Under the pieces are notes generated by a model, which was given only the letters and a program-made list of their open reading frames with translations, ran no database searches and was not told the DNA's origin. DNA of 36,819 nucleotides from a virus: the IMG/VR virus record IMGVR_UViG_3300025132_000122, positions 1-36,819 of that record; one strand, given 5' to 3'. This document shows, piece by piece, positions 22,234-30,824 of this stretch (its first letter is position 1; each line of letters opens with the position of its first letter). Made by a program: the position numbers and the translations under genes.

Positions 22234-23352
22234 TTAGTTGACCTTTGCAAAGGGATCGCCGCCTGTTTCTGCTTTTTGAGGCGTACCTCCTAGCCCAGCG
22301 ATAGCTTCCTGTATAGCCACACTTGGTGTTGCACCCGTTCGTTGCTGAATAGCTATAGCATCAAGAGCCACTCTTGATTTTATACCATCTTCGTCTATAC
22401 CTTCGCCAAATCGCCGACTTAGCCAAGTTGTTCCCTTTTCAGAAAATTTAGTAATTGCGTCTACAAAGGCTGGTTCAGAATCAATAGCCGCCTTAAACTC
22501 ATCTACTTTAGGACCAGTAATTCCCAAAGCACGGGGAGTCGTGCCGCTCCTCTTCGCTGTCAACATAGCCGCGTCTGCCCTCTGTCTGGCTATGTCTAGC
22601 TCTTCCTGCTCACGCTGTGCCTTGGCTTCGGTAGCTTCTTGGGCCTGCTGCGCAGCGGTCCTAGCAGCGGCTGCTCTGGAGAAGCCTTGGGCAAACGACT
22701 GGCCAGGTTGCAGGAACTCAGGCCGCGCAAACACCTGTAGCAGACCAGCCACGTCAACATTGCCCAACAGTGTATCAAGGAAGCTGGACTCTCTACGATC
22801 TTGGTTCTGCGACGCGGCTACTTCAGCACCCTCATTGACAGACTTAGCAGCTGTTCCTGTAGGGGCTAAAGGACGCCTTTCAAGTTGCCTTGACCGCATA
22901 TAGTACGCAGCAGGAGTTTCTCCACTTAACATAGGTACAGAAGGCGGAGGACCGCCATATGGAACCTCGGTCATAGCGGGTGCAGCTGCTGCTGGCCTTC
23001 CGGTTAGTTGCTGTCTGGCAAGTACTTCTTCTCGCGCTGCTTTCATTCTGTCTATGGCAGAAAGTGCCGACATGTCTGAACCACCCGCTCGAAGAGCAGC
23101 CCTTTCAGCATCTTGAATTTCTCGGTTTAACCTAGCTTGACGTTCTTGTGCAGCCCTTTCAAGTCTTTGTGCTTCAAGAGCCGGTGCTAGAAATTGATTC
23201 AGTTGTTGTTGCCGAGCAGCAGCAAGAAGACCTTGCTCTGCTTCTCGAACACGCGCAGGATTTGTAACACTTTGATCTGCAAGGGTCGTTGCATACCCAG
23301 AGCCGTAAGTCTGGCCGGTATATGGATTTATATTACTGCGATTCTCAGCCAT
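22234..23352 (-). CDS. Putative internal virion protein (372 residues)
   Basis: Helical, Ala/Gln/Arg-rich protein beginning MAENRSNINPYTGQTYGSGY, with long heptad-like regions (LERAAQERQARLNREIQDAE; QQAQEATEAKAQREQEELDI) separated by a Pro-rich linker near residues 120-165. Composition resembles internal core proteins of T7-like virions. No catalytic motif is visible. Confidence 0.6.
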   Translation of the reverse strand: MAENRSNINPYTGQTYGSGYATTLADQSVTNPARVREAEQGLLAAARQQQLNQFLAPALEAQRLERAAQERQARLNREIQDAERAALRAGGSDMSALSAIDRMKAAREEVLARQQLTGRPAAAAPAMTEVPYGGPPPSVPMLSGETPAAYYMRSRQLERRPLAPTGTAAKSVNEGAEVAASQNQDRRESSFLDTLLGNVDVAGLLQVFARPEFLQPGQSFAQGFSRAAAARTAAQQAQEATEAKAQREQEELDIARQRADAAMLTAKRSGTTPRALGITGPKVDEFKAAIDSEPAFVDAITKFSEKGTTWLSRRFGEGIDEDGIKSRVALDAIAIQQRTGATPSVAIQEAIAGLGGTPQKAETGGDPFAKVN

Positions 23353-23372
23353 AATTTATCTCACAATAACTA

Positions 23373-23846
23373 TCAGAGAAGAGGGTTGATTTTGCGAGGG
23401 CGTATGTTACCCTTGAGCAAAGTGTTTACCAGCTGTCCTACTAGCTTGTTGTAGTCAACTGAGCCAGCTAAGTACGACGGTGCGGCATATGGGTACGGAC
23501 GTTCGCCCGTCATACCAGACACTCTGCCGCGCCCCATGCTTGGTAAACTGGGAGGACGAGAACCAGCAACTGGCTTAGGAGGTTCAAACTCTTCAATCTT
23601 GCCAATGGCTGTGGCAGCTTTGGCTAGATCGACGTCCTTAAAATATGTAGTCTCTCCGGTAGACGGATCATAGTCGGCGCTGTATCCAGACAAACTACCT
23701 TCGGTCCCTTCGCCCCAGTCTCCTTCAAGCTCTGGATTTATCTCACCGCTAAATAGTTCTTCTTCACTGGTAAGGCCCCGTATGATTTCATCAGACGGGT
23801 CTATCTCCATTCTAGGAGAACTAAATAATCTTGAAATGTCACCCAT
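23373..23846 (-). CDS. Hypothetical virion-region protein (157 residues)
   Basis: ATG 23846 overlaps the preceding stop (TGATG). The N-terminal half is acidic (IDPSDEIIRGLTSEEELF and ELEGDWGEGTEG) and the C-terminal half is Pro/Gly-rich and basic. No family recognised; position among virion genes suggests a minor structural component. Confidence 0.55.
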   Translation of the reverse strand: MGDISRLFSSPRMEIDPSDEIIRGLTSEEELFSGEINPELEGDWGEGTEGSLSGYSADYDPSTGETTYFKDVDLAKAATAIGKIEEFEPPKPVAGSRPPSLPSMGRGRVSGMTGERPYPYAAPSYLAGSVDYNKLVGQLVNTLLKGNIRPRKINPLL

Positions 23847-24916
23847 CACAACGCTCCATAGTTGACCATCAGGTAACCATCAGGTCCAGTCTTGACAGCT
23901 TTGGGTTTGATCTTCTGTACCTCTTGGGCTATGACACCGTAGCTGGGCTGTTTGTTGGACTTGTCTTTCCACTCCCAAGTGTACCAGCGGATACCGTTAG
24001 CCAGCTGTCGAACAAACTTGATCTTGGTCTTCAGATGTTTATCTGACGGTCTAAAGAACGGAGCAGCTGCGCCAACCAAGCCAGCAGCTTGCTGGAACAT
24101 GCTAGGACCACCGGGCGTAACACTGCTGCCAAATCCGCTACCAGTCTGCTGCATCTGTGTGCTACTGCCCAGACCGGCCAGACCACCAAACAGGTTGGCC
24201 ATGGTGACCATCTGCGCCCTACGCGCTTCTTGATCTTGCTGTGCCAGCCGTGCTGTATCTGCAAGCTGGGCCTGTTGCCTAGCTTCTACCTGTTGACCGA
24301 TAGCTTCCTGTAAGGTAGCAGGCGTCATCTGCGCCTGTAACGCGGCAGTAGCAGCCTGCGGTGCTCTCTGCGCAGCTGCTATCCTACGAGCTTCAGCTTG
24401 CTCTAGCGCCGTGGCCATCTGACGCTGTGCAAGTTCTTCCCGCTTCTGTTGCTGCATGGTCTCCAGTTCGCCTAGGGCAGTAGAGCCTAGACCAAACTGA
24501 CCAGCCTGTATAGCCTGCTGTTGGGCAAGCTGCTTGTCTCGCTCAGTCATGTCCCTAGCCTGTTGCGAGATAACTCCCAGCTGTGCTTGGTAGATGGGGT
24601 CTTGACTTGGATCAGCCATACCACGGGCGATGTCGGCTTGACCAAGCTGCATAAACTGAGGAGCTAGTCCAGAAGCAGTCTGTCCAACCTGTCCATAGAT
24701 GTCTCTAGCTGCCAGCGTCTGTGCAGCCTCTCCCGGCACCAGTGAACCAGTGAAAAGCTCAGGTGCCTGCGTAAAGGTCTGACGTATCTCTGGAAGTATC
24801 TGTTCAAGAAAAGGCTCTACCGGAGCATACGGCTTGATCTCAGACGAGCCAGTGCTTGCTTGCTGAAACGGCGTAGATACAACTACGGGCGGCGGTGATC
24901 TGAATATGCTACTCAT
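23846..24916 (-). CDS. Virion protein with C-terminal S74 intramolecular chaperone domain
   Basis: This 356-residue protein has a Gln/Ala-rich helical body (about 95-270) and a C-terminal peptidase S74 domain at 291-356: SDKHLKTKIKFVRQLANGIR, WYTWEWKD, YGVIAQEVQKIKPKAV and GYLMVNY. S74 domains trimerise a neighbouring fold, then cut themselves off at the Ser-Asp start. They are usually found on tail spikes and fibres; here the host protein is helical and lies among internal virion proteins. It may be a tail needle or helical fibre that needs trimer assembly. Confidence 0.8.
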   Translation of the reverse strand: MSSIFRSPPPVVVSTPFQQASTGSSEIKPYAPVEPFLEQILPEIRQTFTQAPELFTGSLVPGEAAQTLAARDIYGQVGQTASGLAPQFMQLGQADIARGMADPSQDPIYQAQLGVISQQARDMTERDKQLAQQQAIQAGQFGLGSTALGELETMQQQKREELAQRQMATALEQAEARRIAAAQRAPQAATAALQAQMTPATLQEAIGQQVEARQQAQLADTARLAQQDQEARRAQMVTMANLFGGLAGLGSSTQMQQTGSGFGSSVTPGGPSMFQQAAGLVGAAAPFFRPSDKHLKTKIKFVRQLANGIRWYTWEWKDKSNKQPSYGVIAQEVQKIKPKAVKTGPDGYLMVNYGAL

Positions 24917-24917
24917 C

Positions 24918-25295
24918 TTACAGCTTCTTTCTCAGTGTTATCGTCTTAAATTCGTATCCAAGAGGTTCCATTATCTTTTCCCAACCTTTTCGGCCTGTCA
25001 TCTCAAAGAACTTAAATCCTAGTTTTTTGTAGTAGTCTGCTATCACAGGTGTGATCACGTTGAAATCAAACTTGCCACCCATAGCCTCTGCTCCGATTAT
25101 GCGTCCCTTTGGCATCTGTCCAAAGCCTATCACAAGAACACCCTTTGTATTGTTGTCAGCGTCCGTGGACACCCATAAGTCGCTTTGTTTGTTCAGAACT
25201 CTTTTTACAATGTCCTCTGCGTCATACAAATCAGAGCAGTTGCTTTTTACTATTGACTTTTGTATGTGCTCGAAATTTTCTCCAAGTTTTTTCAT
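24918..25295 (-). CDS. GNAT-like acetyltransferase-related phage protein
   Basis: The C-terminal part (DLWVSTDADNNTKGVLVIGF, then VIADYYKKLGFKFFEMTGRK and GWEKIMEPLGYEF) resembles GNAT-fold proteins often found in the internal-virion gene block of marine podoviruses. The frame is open from an ATG at 25418, but that would overlap the preceding gene by 95 bases, so ATG 25295 (125 residues) is preferred; the true start is uncertain. AT content is higher than in neighbours. Catalytic activity is not shown. Confidence 0.6.
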   Translation of the reverse strand: MKKLGENFEHIQKSIVKSNCSDLYDAEDIVKRVLNKQSDLWVSTDADNNTKGVLVIGFGQMPKGRIIGAEAMGGKFDFNVITPVIADYYKKLGFKFFEMTGRKGWEKIMEPLGYEFKTITLRKKL

Positions 25296-25323
25296 CAACA
25301 GGTGGCTGGTGTGGTTTACCAGC

Positions 25324-25584
25324 TTATAGCTTAGTCCATGCTCCAGCGGCGTTGTAAAAATATATTCCTTCTCCGCTTCCGGGGTTCCAGTTAGTGCCAT
25401 CAGCATATCGTATATCACCCTGTTGTGGTTTCTCCGGCGGAGAGTTCTGAACGTCTAGGTGTCCGTCTCTGACCAACTCTAGGACCGTCCTGATCTCTTG
25501 AAACATTTCGTCCAGAAAACGAGGCAGGTCTTGTGGATCACTTGGTGCAAGCGTCGGGTCAAACCGTAGAAACTCTCTGCTCAT
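25324..25584 (-). CDS. Conserved phage tail-region protein (86 residues)
   Basis: It has a helical N-terminus (FLRFDPTLAPSDPQDLPRFL, DEMFQEIRTVLELV) and a C-terminal segment PPEKPQQGDIRYADGTNWNP followed by GSGEGIYFYNAAGAW, a small beta motif common in phage tail proteins. It overlaps the stabilisation protein gene by 4 bases (ATGA), so it is likely co-translated and possibly a tail knob component. Confidence 0.65.
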   Translation of the reverse strand: MSREFLRFDPTLAPSDPQDLPRFLDEMFQEIRTVLELVRDGHLDVQNSPPEKPQQGDIRYADGTNWNPGSGEGIYFYNAAGAWTKL

Positions 25585-27152
25585 CGGTCAGACACAACCT
25601 CTGCTTCTACAGCGTACCCAGACAGATCAAACTGGCTAGCAGTCTCGCTTTCAATCTTGATCGCCATATATCTGCCACGTACCCTACAGTCTACCTTTGA
25701 GTCTTGTCCTATCTCAAACGACACCGGGTCATTATAGGACACACCTTGGAACGGCTGTAGCTCAGAGCCGATGCTAATGTTTACGGTGCCAGTACCTTCG
25801 ATCCTAGGATAGACACGGGTGATCGACTTGACTGCATCGGTGCGACCAGCTGACAAACCAACGCGCTCTAGCCGTGTGGTAAAAGCAGTGCCGTCAAACG
25901 TGGTGCCACTGTCTGCCAAGTAAAACTTGGTGTCGTTGGTTCCACACATCAACAGCGAGTCAATGGCAGGGTTGTACTCTTGCTGCGACCATGCCAAGGT
26001 TGTATTTTCATACGTGCCAGTCGATGCTGTCCATGTGTTTGTCAACGCAGGATTTACCAGACCTTTGGCAATAAAGTTTACATTAGGCAGATCACGGAAA
26101 GTCCAAGTGTTCTCCCTGTAGTTCCAAATCAAAGCTACATTTGGAAAACCATTGGTAGCTCCTGTCTGGGGAAAACAAATCCAAACCTCGTTTCTGATCT
26201 TGTTGTGAGCCAAGAATGTTTTATAGAAGTATCCAGAGTCAATCTCAGAAAACAAGAATGTCTTAACTTTGTCGTCAATCACGCTCTTGATTGTGTTACC
26301 ATTGTGTATCATGACATCGTTAGTAGACATCATCACGTGGCGACCATCGCCAAGGTCTACTACAGCATCTTTGGCAAACAGGCCGGTGTCTTTGAACTTC
26401 TCTCTGACGTTAAAGGTAAACGAACCTCCAACGTAGTTCAGCGCAAACACACTGTCTTCCTTGTAGATAATCAATTCATTACCAAGCTGGAGACCATTGA
26501 GTACGTGGCCCTTGGTACCAGTCAGCGAAGTCTCTGCCGACTCACTGGCCGTGCTGGCAGTGTTCCAAGTGTTCGCACCATTGGTGGCTGCACCGGCAGG
26601 AATTGCATCGCTCCACCTGATGGTAAACGGCTTAGCTGTGCCACTGTCTGTCAAGTTTAGTGCAATCAAGTGGTTTCTGAACGGCACAATTGCTTTGCAA
26701 CGCAGCGTAGACGGCCAATCGGCAAGGTCAGTAAACTGTGAACCAGCTTGGGTAAAGCTCTGTGGTACGTCTAAACCATTAGTGCAGACCAGCACACCAC
26801 CTAGCACACCGCCTTGCCAGTTGTTCTCAGTGCTGGCAATCGTTGTATAAGACCCACTAGACCGTGTGACAGTGCTGTGCGTAACACCGCTGATCTTATA
26901 TAGCTCAGTCAGGCCACCGTATATCCACAGATCAGTGGTACCTTGTAGCCAGCTGATAGCCCAATAGGGAGCAGCGGTAGGCGTACCCAAAACCTGCGAG
27001 TGGCCAAGTATCTTACCAGCTTTGCCATCTAGAAACCGGGCGTTCTGAACATCGCTGAAGAACGTAGAAGGCATGTCATACGGTGACAAGTCCTTGTTCA
27101 GCGAGAAGCCGCTCTGTGGTGTTGCTGCTACGTTGAAAAGTTCTTTTGCCAT
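25581..27152 (-). CDS. Head/tail stabilisation protein, P22 gp10-like
   Basis: The 523-residue beta-rich protein starts at ATG 27152, overlapping the previous stop. C-terminal RYMAIKIESETASQFDLSGY with AVEAEV, and inner repeats such as WRFD-like LIWNYRENTWTFRDLP, match the gp10/packaged-DNA stabilisation protein family, which forms the tail hub below the adaptor. Its place after the gp4-like adaptor gene fits. Assignment is from memory of the family. Confidence 0.75.
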   Translation of the reverse strand: MAKELFNVAATPQSGFSLNKDLSPYDMPSTFFSDVQNARFLDGKAGKILGHSQVLGTPTAAPYWAISWLQGTTDLWIYGGLTELYKISGVTHSTVTRSSGSYTTIASTENNWQGGVLGGVLVCTNGLDVPQSFTQAGSQFTDLADWPSTLRCKAIVPFRNHLIALNLTDSGTAKPFTIRWSDAIPAGAATNGANTWNTASTASESAETSLTGTKGHVLNGLQLGNELIIYKEDSVFALNYVGGSFTFNVREKFKDTGLFAKDAVVDLGDGRHVMMSTNDVMIHNGNTIKSVIDDKVKTFLFSEIDSGYFYKTFLAHNKIRNEVWICFPQTGATNGFPNVALIWNYRENTWTFRDLPNVNFIAKGLVNPALTNTWTASTGTYENTTLAWSQQEYNPAIDSLLMCGTNDTKFYLADSGTTFDGTAFTTRLERVGLSAGRTDAVKSITRVYPRIEGTGTVNISIGSELQPFQGVSYNDPVSFEIGQDSKVDCRVRGRYMAIKIESETASQFDLSGYAVEAEVVSDR

Positions 27153-27295
27153 TAACCAGAGCCAGTCGCTGTCTGTTCAGTCCACGTGGTAGATTCAAAC
27201 TCTTGTAGAGCTACAAGGTCGCTGTCCTCCATCAGGATGTTGCCACCCTCTTCTTGGATCAGACAAAAGTTTTCTATTACCCAGTTGGTAGGCAT
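27152..27295 (-). CDS. 47-residue protein between adaptor and stabilisation genes
   Basis: ATG 27295 directly follows the TAG of the adaptor gene, and the TAA overlaps the next ATG. The acidic sequence starts MPTNWVIENFCLIQEEGGNI and ends with a Thr/Gly-rich tail. Tight overlap at both ends supports a real gene. Function unknown, perhaps a small tail component. Confidence 0.6.
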   Translation of the reverse strand: MPTNWVIENFCLIQEEGGNILMEDSDLVALQEFESTTWTEQTATGSG

Positions 27296-27946
27296 CTAGG
27301 CACCCCTGCGCACAAGCGAGCCGGGATCGCCCTGTACGCTCATGGTCATCACCGTGCCACCGTACCGAGCAGAGTCCTCAGACTTCTTAATGTCGTCCAT
27401 GGCTTTCTGAAAGATACCACCAAAACGCTGTAGCTGTTCTGTGTCGTTCAGGTAGATGGAACCTTCCATACAAGCTCCAAACAGGTACAGGTCAGGAAAC
27501 TCTGCCAAGATGTTGTTGGTGGTCACACTGTCGGACAGTGGGTTTAGTTTACCAAAGTAGTTGATGCTTACAGTATATGCAGCATCTGGAGTTGGTGAGA
27601 GCTTAAACGTCTTTCCAATGTTAGTATAGGCTCGTGGAAAACCACTGGACGTTGTACCATATTCTCTGCTGAGCGACTCAGGAGATAGATAAGACAGAGC
27701 ATAGCTGGAGGACGTAGTGTCATAAGTGATATTCCGTAGCTCAATCAGATCGTCTGGCAGATCGTAGAAGGCCGTACCAGACGTGGTAGTTGTCTGCGCC
27801 CTAGCTACGTTTGCACGGATGCGCAGTTCTCTGTTCAAACGGTTCTCAGTAAGCGTGATGAAATCAGGAATGACACTGGTAAGGTCATCCCTGTTCAGGT
27901 AGTTGGCTACGCTGGTCTTCAGCTCTGAGTACGTTGAAAGGCTCAT
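27296..27946 (-). CDS. Head-tail adaptor protein, gp4-like
   Basis: 216 residues; the N-terminus LSTYSELKTSVANYLNRDDL followed by VIPDFITLTENRLNRELRIR is the usual start of phage adaptor proteins that join portal to tail (P22 gp4 / T7 gp11-like role). FPDLYLFGACMEGSIYLND later is also typical. Order capsid, small protein, adaptor, stabilisation protein agrees with related podoviruses. Confidence 0.75.
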   Translation of the reverse strand: MSLSTYSELKTSVANYLNRDDLTSVIPDFITLTENRLNRELRIRANVARAQTTTTSGTAFYDLPDDLIELRNITYDTTSSSYALSYLSPESLSREYGTTSSGFPRAYTNIGKTFKLSPTPDAAYTVSINYFGKLNPLSDSVTTNNILAEFPDLYLFGACMEGSIYLNDTEQLQRFGGIFQKAMDDIKKSEDSARYGGTVMTMSVQGDPGSLVRRGA

Positions 27947-28254
27947 TACAGATGGCTCTCATGTGTGCGAAGGAACCTGTTCTCAGGATCGTTCAACAAT
28001 TGTTTAATCTTGGGCCAGTCATTCTTGTTCATGATATCGACGCCAAGCTCACGCTTCCATTTCTCAATGACAACCAACGGAATGCTGGCAACCTTGCGCA
28101 TACCGGCAACGTTGTCTCCGGTGCCGTACATGGAGTCACCGTTGATCTCTTTCTTGTTAAGCTCCAGCAGAGGCTCAACGTCCTGCACGTTCTGGAGAAT
28201 AACCTTGTCTTCATTGTGGTCGTAGCGGAACTTGGTTTTGATAGGGTCGTTCAT
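27946..28254 (-). CDS. Conserved head-region protein (102 residues)
   Basis: Begins MNDPIKTKFRYDHNEDKVIL, then QDVEPLLELNKKEI and VIEKWKRELGVDIMNKNDWP. I recall close relatives directly downstream of the capsid gene in marine podoviruses. It may be a capsid-associated or assembly factor. AAGAGG precedes the ATG. It follows the hairpin after the capsid gene. Confidence 0.65.
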   Translation of the reverse strand: MNDPIKTKFRYDHNEDKVILQNVQDVEPLLELNKKEINGDSMYGTGDNVAGMRKVASIPLVVIEKWKRELGVDIMNKNDWPKIKQLLNDPENRFLRTHESHL

Positions 28255-28273
28255 GATAACCTCTTGTTAAAGT

Positions 28274-28298
28274 GGGGGAGAGCACACAGCCCTCCCCC
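28274..28298 (-). terminator. Hairpin after the capsid gene, likely attenuator
   Basis: On the transcript, GGGGGAG (28298-28292) pairs with CTCCCCC (28280-28274); with inner pairs the stem has ten pairs and a 5-base loop. ACTTTAA follows, so the U-tract is weak. T7 has a leaky terminator at the same place after its capsid gene; this could likewise raise capsid mRNA relative to downstream genes. Confidence 0.6.
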
Positions 28299-28305
28299 TT
28301 GTGGC

Positions 28306-29262
28306 TTACGACAGGTCGTAGACCGCACCGAGCGCCTTCTCGTTCTTACAAACGAGAGTGTACTCGGCGATGATCGCACGCTGTTCGCCGTCAGACGTGC
28401 TGGCAACTTCGCGCTGGAAGAACGGACGCAGATAAGCCACGCCGTAGTATTCCGGATCAAGAAGCCATACATCGCGAGAACGCTGGAAGCGGTTAGGAAC
28501 AACCGCCATCTCACCGAAATCGCTGACGTACACGTCCATGCCGCCAATGATGCGCTGGTCAGCAACGTCGTTAAAGTTGCTAACACCGGCTGAACCACCA
28601 ACACCAACGAAGCTGGAGAAGGTCTGCTTCTGCGCAGGAGCCATCATCAGGTATTTGATGTCAGCGCCTTCGTCATAAGCGGACAGGATCGCCGCTTTGA
28701 GCAGGGCTTCCGTGAACGTCCGGGCCGTACCATCGGTACGAGCCGCTGCGCCAGCACCAGCACCGTTGGCACCGTCAGATGCCTTGGAGATGTTGGTGTT
28801 GACCCACGTGGTCAGGGAGCCGAGCTTACGCACGGTGCTGTCAGCGGACATCGCTGCTTTGGCGGTGTTGACACCAACCATTGCACGCTCCATATCGCGC
28901 TTCAGTTCCTTGGAACGCTTGGACATCTGATACGCCAGTTCTTCCCGACGACCCGCCTTGCTGACGGCGTCAAGAGTACCGGATACCAGCGTGGTTTTCA
29001 AGCTGATCTGGCAGATGTTACCAACGCGAGTCGTGGCAGTCGGCTCAGCAGCTGTGAGCGTTGCGCCTTCTTCGTGATGGTTGTTAGCAGCCGCTGCCAA
29101 AGCATCGGTCTGCCATTCGTGGTTGACTGCAATCGCGTCCATGCGACCGCCCATTGACATGAACGGCGTATCAGTCGGCGAAATATCGTAGATCACATTC
29201 TCCAAGTCTTCGCGAAGACCCTTAGAGGAGAAGGTGACGTAAACACCAGTAGGCTGTGCCAT
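28306..29262 (-). CDS. Major capsid protein (SU10/DUF5309-like)
   Basis: 318 residues, starting MAQPTGVYVTFSSKGLREDL, with ISPTDTPFMSMGG early and EQRAIIAEYTLVCKNEKALG at the end, as in the HK97-fold capsid proteins of the SU10/DUF5309 family. Further support is its position between scaffold and adaptor and a strong GGAGGGA ribosome binding site before ATG 29262. Its gene has a more even GC content than neighbours, consistent with high expression. Confidence 0.85.
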   Translation of the reverse strand: MAQPTGVYVTFSSKGLREDLENVIYDISPTDTPFMSMGGRMDAIAVNHEWQTDALAAAANNHHEEGATLTAAEPTATTRVGNICQISLKTTLVSGTLDAVSKAGRREELAYQMSKRSKELKRDMERAMVGVNTAKAAMSADSTVRKLGSLTTWVNTNISKASDGANGAGAGAAARTDGTARTFTEALLKAAILSAYDEGADIKYLMMAPAQKQTFSSFVGVGGSAGVSNFNDVADQRIIGGMDVYVSDFGEMAVVPNRFQRSRDVWLLDPEYYGVAYLRPFFQREVASTSDGEQRAIIAEYTLVCKNEKALGAVYDLS

Positions 29263-29283
29263 GTGTAGTCCCTCCTTATAGGG

Positions 29284-30261
29284 TTATGAGATTAAGTCCA
29301 GAAAAACATCCGCAGCGTCACGTGCATTACCTGTTTTCGCTAGTCTTTCTCGTTTAGCCTGTACCGCTTTCTTAACCTTTTGGGTCTTAGTTTGCGGTGT
29401 GCCAGACTTAACAACCTTGGGAACTGGTTTGGCCTTCTTAACACCTTTGACAACCTGGTCTTGCATCATGGCCTTGTGTAGGACCATAACGACCCGGTGA
29501 TCGGTGATGCCATCTACATCCTGCTCTGAAAACCCTAGACCAAGAGCATAGTTGCGCAGGTCGTTCTTCAGGTTAGAATTAGGATCGGCGTACTCTGGTA
29601 GCTTCTGCACAAGAAGTTCAGCTTCGTTCTGAATTTTTTCCTGTAGCACATTGGCCATTTCTGCTTCGTTCTGCTGCTGAACTCGGTAGCGTTCGTTGTT
29701 CAGTTCAGAAATCTTTTCCTTAGCCTCTTGGTACTCCAACCGTTTCTCCATGTATTCCATGGGGTCACTGTCTTTGAGTTCCTGCCAGTTAATGTTCTCA
29801 TAACGCTGAAGCTCAGCATTCTGATTAGCTGACATATTTTCAAGCACCTGCGCATACTGATTACGCTCTGCTTGAACGGCCTGTAGATTAGCTTCGTAGG
29901 CTTTACGCTGTTCCGCTAAAGACTGCGACTTACGGGTATAGTCCGCTTGCCGCTGGTATCCGTTCCGTAGCTCGTCAAGAGTAACCTCAAATTCTTCACC
30001 GTCGATCTTGACAGTGTATGCGGTGTCCGTCTGTGCTTCCGGTTCTTCTACCTCGTATTCTACTTCTTCGGATTCGAGAGCTTCCTCCGCTTCTTCCTCA
30101 TCAGAGGCTTCAACTTCGGCGACTTCGTACTCCTCTCCCGTATCGTCAGACTCGACTGCTTGTTCTGGATTGGTGGTCTCCTCACTTCCAAACATGACAT
30201 CGAACATATTAAGTTTCGGCTGTTCGACTTCCCCTTCGGGATTGGTCTGTGCCTCACTCAT
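29284..30261 (-). CDS. Capsid scaffolding protein
   Basis: 325 residues. The first 100 are highly acidic (runs of Glu/Asp), residues about 75-110 hold the motif YTVKIDGEEFEVTLDELRNG with YQRQADYTRKSQ, and the middle (110-210) is a long coiled coil (SLAEQRKAYEANLQAVQAER; EAKEKISELNNERYRVQQQN). The C-terminal 60 residues are basic, as expected for the part that grips the capsid shell. It lies just before the capsid gene. Confidence 0.85.
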   Translation of the reverse strand: MSEAQTNPEGEVEQPKLNMFDVMFGSEETTNPEQAVESDDTGEEYEVAEVEASDEEEAEEALESEEVEYEVEEPEAQTDTAYTVKIDGEEFEVTLDELRNGYQRQADYTRKSQSLAEQRKAYEANLQAVQAERNQYAQVLENMSANQNAELQRYENINWQELKDSDPMEYMEKRLEYQEAKEKISELNNERYRVQQQNEAEMANVLQEKIQNEAELLVQKLPEYADPNSNLKNDLRNYALGLGFSEQDVDGITDHRVVMVLHKAMMQDQVVKGVKKAKPVPKVVKSGTPQTKTQKVKKAVQAKRERLAKTGNARDAADVFLDLIS

Positions 30262-30266
30262 TGTAT

Positions 30267-30491
30267 TTACCTTTCTGTGTTTTCAATTTTGTCGCTATGG
30301 ATGGTCGCTTCTAGGTCTTCCTGTATGGAACGCAAAGCATTAAGTTTCATCCAACATAGTTCTCTCTCTTCTGTAGTGTCAGCTATGCCCCATTGAGAGA
30401 TCAAGTCATTGCTGAGTCGTTCTAGTGTATCTTTGAATACAGGGTTGTTCAAAATTGCACTAGCTTGGTTGGCTCTTTCTCTAGAGTCCAT
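30267..30491 (-). CDS. Small head-region protein (74 residues)
   Basis: Begins MDSRERANQASAILNNPVFK, then TLERLSNDLISQWGIADTTE and EERELCWMKLNALRSI. It is helical, and I recall a similar short protein before the scaffold gene in many phages. The ATG overlaps the TGA of the 23-residue gene upstream. Function unknown. Confidence 0.65.
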   Translation of the reverse strand: MDSRERANQASAILNNPVFKDTLERLSNDLISQWGIADTTEERELCWMKLNALRSIQEDLEATIHSDKIENTER

Positions 30492-30562
30492 CAGTAACGG
30501 TTTCCACCTTTTTTCTTTTTCTTTGGTTTGGGCTTTTGTTTATATGGGGCTTTATATGGCAC
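30491..30562 (-). CDS. 23-residue Lys-rich peptide
   Basis: GTG 30562 with GGAG eight bases upstream opens a frame MPYKAPYKQKPKPKKKKKGG ending NRY and stopping at 30491. The stop overlaps the next ATG. I recall comparable tiny Lys/Pro peptides near the scaffold genes of marine podoviruses. High charge suggests DNA or capsid-inside contact. Confidence 0.5.
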   Translation of the reverse strand: MPYKAPYKQKPKPKKKKKGGNRY

Positions 30563-30571
30563 GGTATTCTC

Positions 30572-30823
30572 CTACCATTTTTTGCAAGACCAATATCTTG
30601 CGGTGAGTTTGCTAGGCGGACTGGTATCGCATTTGTGCCTAGCTCTGAAACTTTTACGACGCTTTGGCTGGTCTTTCTTGATAGACATATTTGGGTCACC
30701 AAACCTGACCAGCCTGACCTTGTCTCCCTGCTTTGCGAGCACGGCAAACTTCTTAGACTTGCCGCGAGTTCTTTTTGGTTTGTTGTATCCTGAGAACTTT
30801 TCGCCTCTGTAGTTGATTGCCAT
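30572..30823 (-). CDS. Small basic protein, DUF6321-like
   Basis: 83 residues; starts MAINYRGEKFSGYNKPKRTR, then KFAVLAKQGDKVRLVRFGDP and KSFRARHKCDTSPPSKLTAR with C-terminal YWSCKKW. The FRARHxC-SKLTARYWxC pattern belongs to a conserved phage family that I know as DUF6321, with two cysteines for a likely metal site. Function unknown; location suggests a head role. Confidence 0.65.
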   Translation of the reverse strand: MAINYRGEKFSGYNKPKRTRGKSKKFAVLAKQGDKVRLVRFGDPNMSIKKDQPKRRKSFRARHKCDTSPPSKLTARYWSCKKW

Positions 30824-30824
30824 G

